From: Promethearchaeota archaeon
GTDB taxonomy: Archaea > Asgardarchaeota > Lokiarchaeia > Sigyniarchaeales > SOKP01
Assembly: GCA_019057795.1 (NCBI GenBank)
Contig: JAHLWS010000082.1
Span: 97,538-161,537, forward strand
Length of the DNA: 64,000 nucleotides
Direction of reading: 5' to 3'
Shown here: positions 32,848-41,914 of the stretch, one piece after another
Layout of the letters: each line of letters opens with the position of its first letter
Numbering within the stretch: position 1 is the first letter of the stretch
Translations under genes and position numbers: made by a program
Notes under the pieces: generated by a model
Databases searched by the model: none
What the model saw: only the letters and a program-made list of their open reading frames with translations
Told to the model about the DNA's origin: nothing

Positions 32848-33651
32848 ATGTCATTTACTCTTAGGTTAGATAATAGTAGGATATTAAAGGTAATTACAGA
32901 AACGCTTTCAAGTATTATTGATGAAACTGAATTTAAAGTTACTCCTAAGGAATTTATTATTACAGCAATGGATCCAAGTCGAATCTGTCTGTTAAAATTG
33001 TCTATAAAAAAAGAAAGTTTTGACGATTATAAATGTAGCAAGGAAACTAAAATTGGTTTAAATTTAGACGATTTAGATAAAATACTGAAGAGAAGTGCTT
33101 CTAACGACTCTCTTGAGATCGATTTTAAAGAGACCGACCAAAAAATCAAAATAAAAATGGAAAGAGAAGGAAAAAGTCGTTCACGAACTTTCAGTTTAGC
33201 TTTAATTGATCTTGATAGGGAAGAAATTCCTATGGAAAACTTGTTAAAAATCGAGTACCCAGCTAAATGGGTTATAGATACGGATTTTCTTATAGAAGCA
33301 ATAAAAGACGCTGAAATTTATTCGGAAATACTTAATATGAAAGCTATTAAAGATGAAGGATTACTTTTTAGCTCAACGGGACAAATCGGTGAAATGGAGT
33401 ATAGTATTAGCACAGATGATTTAATTCAGAGTGATATCGAGGAAACTTGTAGTGGAGCGTATAGTCTTACCTTTTTGAAAGCAATTCTAAAAATGGCTCC
33501 GATAACTGAAAAACTAGAGGTATCTTTAAAAACAGATCACCCTTTAAAAATGAGTTTTGGTCTTTTAGAGGGCGGTGAATTAAGTTATTTCCTCGCGCCT
33601 CGTGTCGAAGAAGCTGACTTTGACGACGACGACGATATGGATGAATTCTAA
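32848..33651 (+). CDS. pcn: DNA polymerase sliding clamp (PCNA)
   Basis: 267 residues. Two-domain PCNA: 'TETLSSIIDETEFKVTPKEF' and 'AMDPSRICLLKL' at the start, 'CSKETKIGLNLDDLDKILKR' next, the interdomain connector near 'LIDLDREEIPMENLL', and 'KAILKMAPITEKLEVSL' to 'GGELSYFLAPRVEEAD' at the end. It forms a ring on DNA that tethers polymerase and other PIP-box proteins. After the usual end there is a strongly acidic tail (DDDDDMDEF) of about ten residues. priL follows after 124 bases. Confidence 0.96.
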   Translation: MSFTLRLDNSRILKVITETLSSIIDETEFKVTPKEFIITAMDPSRICLLKLSIKKESFDDYKCSKETKIGLNLDDLDKILKRSASNDSLEIDFKETDQKIKIKMEREGKSRSRTFSLALIDLDREEIPMENLLKIEYPAKWVIDTDFLIEAIKDAEIYSEILNMKAIKDEGLLFSSTGQIGEMEYSISTDDLIQSDIEETCSGAYSLTFLKAILKMAPITEKLEVSLKTDHPLKMSFGLLEGGELSYFLAPRVEEADFDDDDDMDEF

Positions 33652-33775
33652 GATTTTTCCATCAATTGTTTTGAAAACGATAATAAACCAATTAACTCTT
33701 TGCGGTTAAATTGGAAAACTCCTATATCAATTATATGTACTTATTTTATATTTAAAAAGTAAGGTAAGAGAAGCT

Positions 33776-34990
33776 TTGAGCATACCAACTGATTTAGTAA
33801 ACCGTTATCCTTGGCTTCCTTCTTTAAAACGTTTTTATTCTGATATTGCCGATAAACTCCCTTCTGAATTTATTTCTGATATTTTTTCTAAAAGCGATAG
33901 TAAGCAAATTTCTGAACATATTCTTATAATTTTTGAATCTGCTTTTAATAATTTGGAAGATATCCCGAATTTAAAGGACGAAAACTTGTCTATCCAAGTA
34001 TATATTTTACTTAATATTTTAGTTTATACCCTAGATAATAAGTTAATAACAAATAGAATCGCGAATTTGTATTCTAAGGATGCTTATAGCAAGATGGAAC
34101 GAGATAACAGCGAATCGGCTCTTTACGATATATGTTTAGATTTGGAATTGAGAGTTAATTTTTATGATCCTCCCATTAGATATGGAAATAAAATGTTAAA
34201 AGATAATCGTGAAAAACAAGTAACTAACTTTACTATTTACTATATTGATTATCTTAAACTTGCTTCACATTTACGAGATGAATACAGAAAATTAGCCCAT
34301 AATCCACTAGAAAATGGTTATGTGTACATTAAAAATAGAAGTTTAATGCGTTTGATACAAGAATATGTTAGAAATAAAATCCTTATTGAAGAGACGGAAG
34401 ATAAAGCCTCATTAAAATCATTTCTTGAAGAAGTTCTTAAAATTCAAGAATTTAAAGAACTATATGAAAAAATCAATAGTATTTGGGCAAAGAGAAAAGA
34501 AGATTTTGATTTTACATTTAAAATCGATATTACTGGTAAAACTGATATTCTGAAGCTTTATCCTCCGTGTGTAAAGGAAATCTTAAAAAAAGCTGGGGAA
34601 GGACAAAATTTAGTGCATTATGAACGGCTCTTTATAGTTTGGTTTTTACTCGCTTTAGAGTATCCAGTTGAAAAAGTTGTAGATGTATTTTCTACTTTAC
34701 CTGATTTTGATAGAGAAAAAACTAATTATCAAGTAGAATATGCAAAGAAAAAAAAATACGTTCCATATCAGTGTTCTACTTTACAATCAATTACCCTTTG
34801 TATGAAAGAGAAATATAAAGATAAGCTGTGTCAAGAAGGATACGGTTCAAAAGAACTAACTGAGAGAAAAAAATTAAATCATCCTTTAAATTATGTCAGA
34901 ATAAAACAATACAGAGATGAGAAAGAAGAAGAATACCTTAAAAATAAGGCAAAAAGAGAACTGGAGGAATCACAGAAGCAAAATGGTTGA
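33776..34990 (+). CDS. priL: DNA primase large subunit PriL
   Basis: 404 residues. The four iron-sulfur cysteines are C265 ('YPPCVKEI'), C333 ('YQCSTLQS'), C342 ('LCMKEK') and C352 ('KLCQEG'), with 'HPLNYVRIKQ' after them. Conserved 'HYERLFIVWFLL' lies between. Starts with TTG; AAGG about 11 bases upstream gives only weak support. It regulates and supports primer synthesis by PriS. Its last eight bases overlap priS, so the two subunits are co-translated. Confidence 0.93.
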   Translation: MSIPTDLVNRYPWLPSLKRFYSDIADKLPSEFISDIFSKSDSKQISEHILIIFESAFNNLEDIPNLKDENLSIQVYILLNILVYTLDNKLITNRIANLYSKDAYSKMERDNSESALYDICLDLELRVNFYDPPIRYGNKMLKDNREKQVTNFTIYYIDYLKLASHLRDEYRKLAHNPLENGYVYIKNRSLMRLIQEYVRNKILIEETEDKASLKSFLEEVLKIQEFKELYEKINSIWAKRKEDFDFTFKIDITGKTDILKLYPPCVKEILKKAGEGQNLVHYERLFIVWFLLALEYPVEKVVDVFSTLPDFDREKTNYQVEYAKKKKYVPYQCSTLQSITLCMKEKYKDKLCQEGYGSKELTERKKLNHPLNYVRIKQYRDEKEEEYLKNKAKRELEESQKQNG

Positions 34991-36266
34991 ATACACATAT
35001 CTAAAAAGGTTATTTCAAGCCTATTACCAAGAAAAACAATTTGATCTCCCTAAAGTAAGTTCTTTCAACTTAAGGGAATTTGGTTTAATCCCTTGGGAAA
35101 AAAAAGTTTTTATGAAGAGACATATGAGTTTTGATAATCTGGATAATCTAAGATATTATTTAATAAAGGATGCTCCAAGACACTTATATTCCAGTGGTTC
35201 ACTTTATCTAAAACCTGATGCACGAGATATGAATAATAAAGAGTACCAAGGGTGTGATTTTATTATTGATATTGATGTCGATCACTTCTATACTCCATGT
35301 AAAGATCAACACGATCTATGGACTTGTAAAGATTGTGGAGATGAGGGAACAGGCATGCCGAAAATTTGCCCAAAATGTAAGGGTTCAAAGTTTACTAAAG
35401 TCAGTTGGGTGTGTGATCAATGTTTAGATGCTGCTAAAAACGAGATTACTAAATTAATTTCTAATTATCTTAGCCCCGATTTTGGAATTGAAGAAAAAGA
35501 TATGAAAATTGCGTTTTCAGGTCACAGAGGATATCACCTTAAAATTGAAAGTGAAGAGCTTAGAAAACTCACTAGTGAGGAAAGGAGAGAAATTGTAGAT
35601 TACATCACCGGAGAAAATATAAATTTTGAAATTTTAGGATTAAATGAAAGATCTAACATAATCTACGGACTGCTGGTGAACAACATTGGATGGTCCCAAA
35701 AAATAATGAATAAAGTTATTGAAGTATTAAAACAGCCTAAAAATATAGTAAAAAATATGCTTTTAGATGAAAATTTATTTGATTTCACGCCATTTTATGT
35801 TAGAAGCTTTTTAAACTATAAAGATGATTTCCTAGAGCTAATTACTAAAGGAGAAAGAAATGTTTGGGCTATTGAAGGCTTTGGTTTAACTAATTGGAAG
35901 AAACTCCTAAGAGGAATTGTTAAACAAATAGGAGTTGAATTAGACGAGCCGGTATCAATAGATATACATCGACTCATACGATATCCTGGATCGTTACATG
36001 GAAAAACAGGATTTAAAGTTCAAGAAATTGAATTAAATGAACTTGACGGTTTTAACCCTTTAGATGAATCTAATGAGAAATTAGATCCAATCGTGTTTAA
36101 AAGTAAAAAAAAATTGACCCAAAAATTAGAAATAGTGGAAAATAAATTACCAATCACTAAAATCAAGGGTGAATCGTTTGGTCCCTATGTCAAAGGTGAA
36201 AAAATAGAAGTTCCTCACCACATTGCAGTATTTTTATTATGTAAAGAAGTTGCTAAAACTATTTAA
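34983..36266 (+). CDS. priS: DNA primase small (catalytic) subunit PriS
   Basis: 427 residues from the ATG at 34983, which gives the family-like start MVEYTYLKRLFQAYY; the longer frame from 34917 lies wholly inside priL and reads as nonsense. Catalytic acidic residues are D96 and D98 in 'DFIIDIDVDHF', the zinc knuckle follows with several CxxC pairs ('CKDCG', 'CPKC', 'CDQC'), and 'SGHRGYH' at 179-185 is the nucleotide-binding motif. The late 'DIHRLIRYPGSLHGKTG' is also conserved. It makes RNA/DNA primers. The order PriL-PriS-GINS behind PCNA forms a replication cluster. Confidence 0.95.
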   Translation: MVEYTYLKRLFQAYYQEKQFDLPKVSSFNLREFGLIPWEKKVFMKRHMSFDNLDNLRYYLIKDAPRHLYSSGSLYLKPDARDMNNKEYQGCDFIIDIDVDHFYTPCKDQHDLWTCKDCGDEGTGMPKICPKCKGSKFTKVSWVCDQCLDAAKNEITKLISNYLSPDFGIEEKDMKIAFSGHRGYHLKIESEELRKLTSEERREIVDYITGENINFEILGLNERSNIIYGLLVNNIGWSQKIMNKVIEVLKQPKNIVKNMLLDENLFDFTPFYVRSFLNYKDDFLELITKGERNVWAIEGFGLTNWKKLLRGIVKQIGVELDEPVSIDIHRLIRYPGSLHGKTGFKVQEIELNELDGFNPLDESNEKLDPIVFKSKKKLTQKLEIVENKLPITKIKGESFGPYVKGEKIEVPHHIAVFLLCKEVAKTI

Positions 36267-36321
36267 GTTAAAATATTATTAGGTAATATCCTTCATTATA
36301 TCAATAGATTTAAAAATTTTG

Positions 36322-37017
36322 ATGTTCATGAATTTAAAAGCTGATTACAAGAGACTTTATCAACATTGGCTTAAGGAATTTGAGCAAACTGCCTTAGCAC
36401 GCTTAACTCAAGAGGATTTTAATTATTTTAGTAAAATTGTTAAACATATCAAGAAATTTGAGCTAGAAAATAAACAAAAAGTTAAACTTCAATTATTAAA
36501 TTCATACAAAGAGAATTTCAATTTTTTATTTACTGATTTCTTAAAAATTCGAGAGTTAAAATTATTAAATGCGGCTTTAATACTTCAAGAGATTGATTTT
36601 AACGACGTTATAGAAGCAGAAAAGCTTTTCTATCAAAATTTAATTAGTTCCATCAAAGGGTTTAAAAAGCTTAAGAAAATCGCATTATACGACGATAACG
36701 AGTCCCTTGAATTGGAAGAAATTTTTGAAAAAGAAAATGTCATAGTTGAGCCTACACTAGTAGAAAAAGTTAAAGATGACGAAAAAAATATCGTTCCTAT
36801 TGATGACATTTCAGAAAAATCAAAAACAATTCAAACTAATCAATCAGCTCAATATAAATACACTCTCATTCGATTTATCAGCCCTTCCCCTCCCTTAGTT
36901 GGAATCGATGGATTTAATTATGGACCTTTTCAGGAAGATGATATCGCTAATTTACCATATAAAAACGCGAAAATTCTTATTTATGAGAAATTCGCAGAAA
37001 AAATAGATTTAATTTAA
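36322..37017 (+). CDS. GINS complex subunit (Gins51/Sld5-type)
   Basis: About 231 residues. A helical A domain at the N-terminus ('DYKRLYQHWLKEFEQTALAR'), an acidic linker around 130-175, and the small B domain at the end with 'LVGIDGFNYGPFQEDDIANL' and 'PYKNAKILIYEKFAEKI', which is diagnostic for GINS. A-then-B order makes it the Gins51 (Gins15) type. It is a subunit of the CMG helicase. Possible starts are ATG at 36322 or 36328. It follows priS as in many archaea. Confidence 0.85.
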   Translation: MFMNLKADYKRLYQHWLKEFEQTALARLTQEDFNYFSKIVKHIKKFELENKQKVKLQLLNSYKENFNFLFTDFLKIRELKLLNAALILQEIDFNDVIEAEKLFYQNLISSIKGFKKLKKIALYDDNESLELEEIFEKENVIVEPTLVEKVKDDEKNIVPIDDISEKSKTIQTNQSAQYKYTLIRFISPSPPLVGIDGFNYGPFQEDDIANLPYKNAKILIYEKFAEKIDLI

Positions 37018-37205
37018 CTTTTTTCAAACCTTTTCTTAAATTCCTCTTTAAAATATAAAATGCGATATTTCCCATACTTATCGATTAAAGAAAATTTTGG
37101 TGGTTTAGGATTAATCAATTTCCCACCGCAATATCTACATTTAGATTCTGGATTAATCAATCCATATCTACTGCAATCGCTACATTTTTGGAGGTATTTT
37201 GTCAA
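37014..37205 (-). CDS. nop10: rRNA/tRNA pseudouridylation protein Nop10
   Basis: 63 residues: 'YLQKCSDCSRYGLINPESKC' and 'RYCGGKLINPKPPKFSLIDK', then 'YGKYRILYFKEE'. The zinc site and the PPKFS-x-x-D-x-YgkYR motif are characteristic of Nop10, a structural subunit of H/ACA pseudouridylation particles with Cbf5 and Gar1. It starts 30 bases after the aIF2-alpha stop, as in most archaea. Its 3' end overlaps the convergent GINS gene by a few bases. Confidence 0.95.
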   Translation of the reverse strand: MTKYLQKCSDCSRYGLINPESKCRYCGGKLINPKPPKFSLIDKYGKYRILYFKEEFKKRFEKS

Positions 37206-37235
37206 CTTTATTACAAATCTCTGTTTATTTAGGTA

Positions 37236-38060
37236 TTAATCTCGTATAAACTCATAATTTCCGTTATTTTGTAGTGTTAATTTCTCAAGAACCTCTAGTG
37301 CATCTGATAGGATATTTTCTGCGTCTAGATAATCTTTAGAGACTACTTCTAATCTATAAAACGGTGCTCCGATATATGATAAAGTTAACTTTCTCGTCTC
37401 CGTTGGAGTATCAACTACTTTTAAAACTTCATTCAATGTTTCTTTAATTTTGTCTACACCATCTCCACTTGTGTTAACAAGTTTTAATTTTCCAATTATG
37501 TTTACTGTGGAGATCTCAACATTCTCATCAACAATTTTCAAGAAAGCTTGTTTGACTTCTTCGGGAATGTTTTCAAGATCGTCCAAAATCTCTTTCCCTT
37601 CTTCTTTAAGAGCTTCAATAGCTTCTTGGTAAAAATCAAACTGTTCTTTTATAGGCCAGCCAATGAGCTCGTACGCTTCGCCCATACTTATATCGATACC
37701 CTCTGTTTCCGTTAAAAACTGTAGTAAATTTTCGTATTTACTCGCGTATTTATGTTCCTTTACTATCAGAGCTTTTTGGGCAGAGTTTACGCGTCTTAAG
37801 GATAAATCAATCTGTCCCTTATCAGGTACAACTTTTACAACTCTTAATACGATTCTTTGGTTTATTCTCACTATGCTCCTAATGTTTTTAACCCATCTAC
37901 TCGAAATCTCACTAATATGTATCATTCCTCTTGCGCATTCTTCTGAAGGTAAGCCATCGAAATCAGGTAAATCCACGTAAATATACTGATGTTGAATGTC
38001 AACAACACGACCCATAATAAAAGCGCCTTCTCGAGGAAACGGGAGTCTATTCTTTACCAT
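37236..38060 (-). CDS. translation initiation factor aIF2 alpha
   Basis: 274 residues. An S1 domain at the start ('EGAFIMGRVVDIQHQYIYVD' and 'GMIHISEISSRWVKNIRSIV', ending 'GQIDLSLRRV'), a helical middle domain, and an alpha-beta C-terminal domain ('LTLSYIGAPFYRLEVVSKDY'). This is the alpha subunit of the heterotrimer that delivers initiator tRNA. It forms an operon with nop10. In many archaea L44e and S27e precede it, but here they are at 17.3 kb. Confidence 0.95.
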   Translation of the reverse strand: MVKNRLPFPREGAFIMGRVVDIQHQYIYVDLPDFDGLPSEECARGMIHISEISSRWVKNIRSIVRINQRIVLRVVKVVPDKGQIDLSLRRVNSAQKALIVKEHKYASKYENLLQFLTETEGIDISMGEAYELIGWPIKEQFDFYQEAIEALKEEGKEILDDLENIPEEVKQAFLKIVDENVEISTVNIIGKLKLVNTSGDGVDKIKETLNEVLKVVDTPTETRKLTLSYIGAPFYRLEVVSKDYLDAENILSDALEVLEKLTLQNNGNYEFIRD

Positions 38061-38223
38061 AATATCTATCAGATTATTTGAATATTATTTTGATTTATAA
38101 TAAATTAACAAATTATGACTTTTTACTTTTATTATCTTATTTAATAAAAAAGATTATTTTTTATCTCATCTTTTCAAATATATCATAAATATAATTTAAA
38201 ACTGTTCCTTAAGTGATCTAAAA

Positions 38224-38700
38224 ATACCTAACTGGGTCGTTCATAATAAGTGGGCAAAAATAGCGGGAATAGACGAATTAATCGCGAATGTCGTCGATAT
38301 GAACATCGACTACGGGACTACTTGGGCGTTTAATTCTAATAATAACGACCCTAGCAACGACGATGAAAGCGTTATCGTCAAACAACTAAAGTTCTTTCAT
38401 CAAAAAGATTTAGAAAAAAAATATAGCGATAAGAATTTGTATGTAAAAGCTTTTTACTTACATCACCTGTTAGATTATTTTAGAGAAACTCGCTTTGATA
38501 TTTACGATATTGACCTAATTTTTGATAAATTCCTACAAGAAAAAGTTAAAACTCAAATAGTAAATAACATAGGGAAAGAAATCAATTTCCAAAAAGAAAT
38601 TCACCAAATTTTCGATCTTTTAAAAAAAAATAAAAGAGAATTATATTCCGATCTAAGAGGGGAATACTTAACAAGGTTAGATAATAAAAAGGAACAATGA
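38224..38700 (+). CDS. hypothetical protein, start uncertain (no ATG before a conserved-looking N-terminus)
   Basis: The first ATG is at 38299, but the same frame is open back to about 38198 and reads 'DLKIPNWVVHNKWAKIAGID' before it, a stretch that looks like real protein. No ATG, GTG or TTG is available there; ATA at 38224 is the best-placed codon. The remainder is helical with histidines ('YVKAFYLHHLLDYFRETRFD') and a C-terminal coiled segment. I do not recognise the family. Either it uses an unusual start or the gene has lost its beginning. Confidence 0.45.
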   Translation: MPNWVVHNKWAKIAGIDELIANVVDMNIDYGTTWAFNSNNNDPSNDDESVIVKQLKFFHQKDLEKKYSDKNLYVKAFYLHHLLDYFRETRFDIYDIDLIFDKFLQEKVKTQIVNNIGKEINFQKEIHQIFDLLKKNKRELYSDLRGEYLTRLDNKKEQ

Positions 38701-38862
38701 AATTATGACCTAGTACTTTAACCAAGTGCTTTCCTCAGAAATATAACTTTAATTTATAGTAAAAAATAAATATTCAATATCATTAAAGTAGTTATCATTT
38801 AATCTAAAAATGTACAATTCAAAATTAATTCTTAAAAAAAAAAGTTAGGAAATTGATTAAAA

Positions 38863-40173
38863 ATGCCTACAGATAAAAAACATTTGAATTTAGTCATAAT
38901 TGGGCACATAGATCACGGTAAGAGCACTTTGATGGGCGCCATGCTCATTAAAAGCGGTGCCATTTCAGATAGAGAGGCGCGGGAACTAGAGAAATTAGCA
39001 AAAGAATACGATAGAGAATCTTGGTCGTACGCTTATGTGTTTGACAGATTGAAAGAGGAAAGACAACGCGGTATTACCATTGATTTAGCGTTTCGAAAGT
39101 TTGAAACAAAAACAAAATATTTTACCATAATTGACGCACCTGGACACGCAGATTTCGTAAAGAACATGATTACGGGCGCTTCTCAGGCGGACGCCGCCAT
39201 CTTAGTAATTTCTGGAAAAAAAGGTGAAATGGAAGTTGGTATTGCCGCAAATGGCCAAACTCGAGAACACGCTTATTTAGCACAGACTTTAGGTGTTAAA
39301 CAATTAGTCGTTGCTGTCAATAAAGCAGATGTCTACGATTATAGCGAAGAACGTTATAACGAAGTGAAAGATGCGGCCTCTGATCTTTTGAAAAGCATTG
39401 GTTTCCCCGTCAAGAAGATTCCATTCGTTCCAGTCTCGGGCATAAAAGCCGAGAATTTAACGGAAAAAACCGATAAGCTTTCTTGGTATGACGGTCCAAC
39501 CTTACTTGAAGCAATCGACAACTTTGAAATACCTGAAAAACCTACTAACAAACCCTTGAGAATTCCTATCCAGGACGCTTATAATATTAAGGGTACAGGA
39601 GTCGTTCCTGTTGGAAGAGTAGAAACTGGCGTATTAAAGAAAAACGATAAAATTGTAATCATGCCAACGGGCTTTCAAGGCGAAATAAGAAGCATCGAGA
39701 TGCATCACGAGGAAATTGATGTAGCAGAACCCGGTGATAATATCGGATTTAGCATTAGAGGTATTTCAATGGAAGATGTGGGGCGCGGCGATGTCATGGG
39801 TCATCCGAACAATGTTCCAACGGTAGTTACACCAAAAGGGAGCTGGACGGGACAGATTATTGTTATTTGGCATCCAACCGTAATTGCTCAAGGATATACC
39901 CCTGTTGTTCACGCTCATACGGCTCAAGTAGCTGCTAAGTTCGTCGAACTGATTAAAAAGTTAGATCAGAAGACTGGTGCTGTGATCGAAGATAATCCGA
40001 AATTCCTTAAGAAAAACGAAGCCGCTATCGTCAAATTGCAACCGATTAAAAAGCTTTGTATTGAAAAATACGAAGAGTTCCCCGAACTTGGAAGGTTTGC
40101 GGTAAGAGATATGGGTAGAACGGCCTGCGTTGGGATTGTAAAAGACCTAGTGACAGGGGAAACAGAGGAATAA
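38863..40173 (+). CDS. tuf: translation elongation factor EF-1 alpha (aEF1A)
   Basis: 436 residues. G1 GHIDHGKS at 14-21, switch I 'EERQRGITID', G3 DAPGH at 91-95, G4 NKAD at 153-156, and the two beta-barrel domains ('GTGVVPVGRVETGVLKKNDK' and 'IEKYEEFPELGRFAVRDMGR'). The domain-1 insert between 30 and 70 is of the archaeal/eukaryotic type. It delivers aminoacyl-tRNA to the ribosome. The gene stands alone here with no S10 gene behind it. Confidence 0.97.
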   Translation: MPTDKKHLNLVIIGHIDHGKSTLMGAMLIKSGAISDREARELEKLAKEYDRESWSYAYVFDRLKEERQRGITIDLAFRKFETKTKYFTIIDAPGHADFVKNMITGASQADAAILVISGKKGEMEVGIAANGQTREHAYLAQTLGVKQLVVAVNKADVYDYSEERYNEVKDAASDLLKSIGFPVKKIPFVPVSGIKAENLTEKTDKLSWYDGPTLLEAIDNFEIPEKPTNKPLRIPIQDAYNIKGTGVVPVGRVETGVLKKNDKIVIMPTGFQGEIRSIEMHHEEIDVAEPGDNIGFSIRGISMEDVGRGDVMGHPNNVPTVVTPKGSWTGQIIVIWHPTVIAQGYTPVVHAHTAQVAAKFVELIKKLDQKTGAVIEDNPKFLKKNEAAIVKLQPIKKLCIEKYEEFPELGRFAVRDMGRTACVGIVKDLVTGETEE

Positions 40174-40342
40174 AGATTTAACCTTTTTTTGATTTTTTAT
40201 TTATATCTAATTTTATTTATTTTTTCATTTTTTCTAATTAAACTGATTAAAAAAATTTCATATTATGTGAATATTATTTTCTTTTTTGAACAATTGCTTG
40301 CCTTTTCTAATTAAGGTAATTTTTGATTAGGAAGGGTTAATT

Positions 40343-40819
40343 TTGTTTTCTACAAAGAAAAAAATTTGTTTTATTGGAGAACAGAACGTTGGTAAATCAT
40401 CACTGCTATCCTTATTACAGGGAAGGGAAGTCCAAAAAGAAAGAATTCCTACGGTGGGATTAGAAGTAGAAGACTCCATTTTGAACGGTAAAAAGTGCTC
40501 AATATGGGATCTAGGCGGACAGAAAAGGTTTAAGTTCATGTGGCAGGATTTCTTGAAAGGTGCTGGTTTAGCAGTTATAGTATGCGATTCAACCGAGAAA
40601 AATGTAAACCAAACTAAGGAGATTTATAATAGGTTTGAACGTACCTTAGGGACTAAAATTATTGCCATCGCGAATAAACAAGACTTACCTGGTAGGTTAA
40701 GTGCTCAAGAAGTTCAGAAGAGGTTAGGAGGGTTAAAGACGTATGGAATGTCTGCTATTCGACCTGAATTGCGCGAAAGGATGAAAGAAATTTTAGAATA
40801 CGAGATAGCTACTTTTTAA
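40343..40819 (+). CDS. Arf-like small GTPase
   Basis: 158 residues, one Ras-like domain. P-loop GEQNVGKS at 12-19, switch I 'IPTVGLEVED' with T37, WDLGGQ at 55-60, and NKQD at 111-114 in 'IAIANKQDLPGRLSAQEV', which is strongly Arf/Arl/SRP-receptor-beta-like. There is no myristoylation glycine or amphipathic N-terminal helix. The start is TTG, with AGGAAGGG six bases ahead (40329-40336). G5 ('GMSAIRP') is in the usual place. One of many such GTPases in Asgard archaea. Confidence 0.9.
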   Translation: MFSTKKKICFIGEQNVGKSSLLSLLQGREVQKERIPTVGLEVEDSILNGKKCSIWDLGGQKRFKFMWQDFLKGAGLAVIVCDSTEKNVNQTKEIYNRFERTLGTKIIAIANKQDLPGRLSAQEVQKRLGGLKTYGMSAIRPELRERMKEILEYEIATF

Positions 40820-40839
40820 ATTATGTTCTACAGAAAGCT

Positions 40840-41400
40840 TTATAAGGCATTTCCTATTATGTGGGCTAGTCGAACTGGCTCAGGTATTTTTGAATCAATG
40901 CATATTTTTTTTAGCAAGGATTCTACCTCAGAAAATTGAATCCCTTTAGAATGAAAATAAATTTTGGAGATTCCACCTGCCGTTTCAACAGAAGTTTCAT
41001 ATAAATTACCGGCATTAACTATATTTTGAAGTTTTTCTTTATACCGGCTAGGAAAATTCTTAACAATCGCTTTTTTGACAGCTTTAAGATCGACTTTTCT
41101 TTCGGTTATAGCTACGATTGGTTTGTTTATTCGCCTGTAAATTTCCTCTAAATCAATAATGTTAAATCCGCCAAAAGTAATTGTGTCAGTTAAAATGTAT
41201 TGAATATGTTTTTCGTTTCGTTTAACGAGTTCGATCAAAACTTCTGTAGCGTCGCTTCCATCAATTGTTATTTCTTTTTTAACCATACTTACAATCCTAA
41301 CACCTTGACAGACGATCCCTATTAAATCTGTAGTTTTAGAATGTGATTTGAGGTTAAATCTTGCATCGTCAAATCCAATTGTTATTGGAAAATTCTTCAT
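40840..41400 (-). CDS. DUF99 family protein
   Basis: 186 residues. 'ITIGFDDARFNLKSHSKTTD', 'LIGIVCQGVRIVSMVKKEIT', 'TDTITFGGFNIIDLEEIYRR' and the end 'PEPVRLAHIIGNAL' are the conserved blocks of DUF99 (UPF0215), an archaeal family proposed to have an endonuclease V/RNase H-like fold with an early aspartate (here in GFDDAR). The role is not established. It starts two bases from the end of the RNase III-like gene, so the two are coupled. Confidence 0.88.
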   Translation of the reverse strand: MKNFPITIGFDDARFNLKSHSKTTDLIGIVCQGVRIVSMVKKEITIDGSDATEVLIELVKRNEKHIQYILTDTITFGGFNIIDLEEIYRRINKPIVAITERKVDLKAVKKAIVKNFPSRYKEKLQNIVNAGNLYETSVETAGGISKIYFHSKGIQFSEVESLLKKICIDSKIPEPVRLAHIIGNAL

Positions 41401-41402
41401 GC

Positions 41403-41855
41403 TTAATTCTCAGGTAAGAATTTTTTAATGTGATTTAAGAGCTTTGTGAACGCAATCTTGGCGCTTTCTATTTCGATATGCCTTTCGTATAAATCTCCTG
41501 TAAGAGTATCTGCGAGGAAATTTATAATTTCCTTTATCGTCATTTTTTCAATAAACCAGATGTAAGCAATAATAGCTTCAACGGTGTCTGCGAGATCGTG
41601 AGCGTTTGCTCTGTTTTTCGAAAAACTTTTCATCTTTGCGTCTTTTAAAGCTTCTGCCAAAATTGTTTTGCTTACCTTCATACCCGTTCGAATAATTTTA
41701 TTATTTTTGTTATTACGTGTTAAATACATGGATTTAGCAACCGAGTAAGTAAGATTAACAATACTATCTCCGATTTTAGCTAGCCCTTTATCAGTTCCTA
41801 TGGATCTTTGGGTAAGATTAAGGTTTAAATCTTTTAATAAAAAATTATATGCCAT
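41403..41855 (-). CDS. RNase III-like helical domain protein
   Basis: 150 residues. 'DKGLAKIGDSIVNLTYSVAK' resembles the RNase III signature (ERLEFLGDAVL) with the aspartate in GDS, and 'NAHDLADTVEAIIAYIWFIE' resembles the second signature with D and E at the metal-binding positions. No double-stranded RNA-binding domain follows. Small archaeal RNase III-fold proteins of this kind are known, but their substrates are not. The gene abuts the DUF99 gene, suggesting a shared RNA-related task. Confidence 0.6.
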   Translation of the reverse strand: MAYNFLLKDLNLNLTQRSIGTDKGLAKIGDSIVNLTYSVAKSMYLTRNNKNNKIIRTGMKVSKTILAEALKDAKMKSFSKNRANAHDLADTVEAIIAYIWFIEKMTIKEIINFLADTLTGDLYERHIEIESAKIAFTKLLNHIKKFLPEN

Positions 41856-41914
41856 TAAGAATAGATGATCAGTAATTTCTTATAAACTTTTCATAAAACT
41901 GAAAAAAAGATTCA

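Noticed and set aside
34917..34982. 22 extra N-terminal codons for PriS
   Set aside because: They lie entirely within priL in another frame and are lysine/arginine-rich nonsense; the ATG at 34983 gives the family start.
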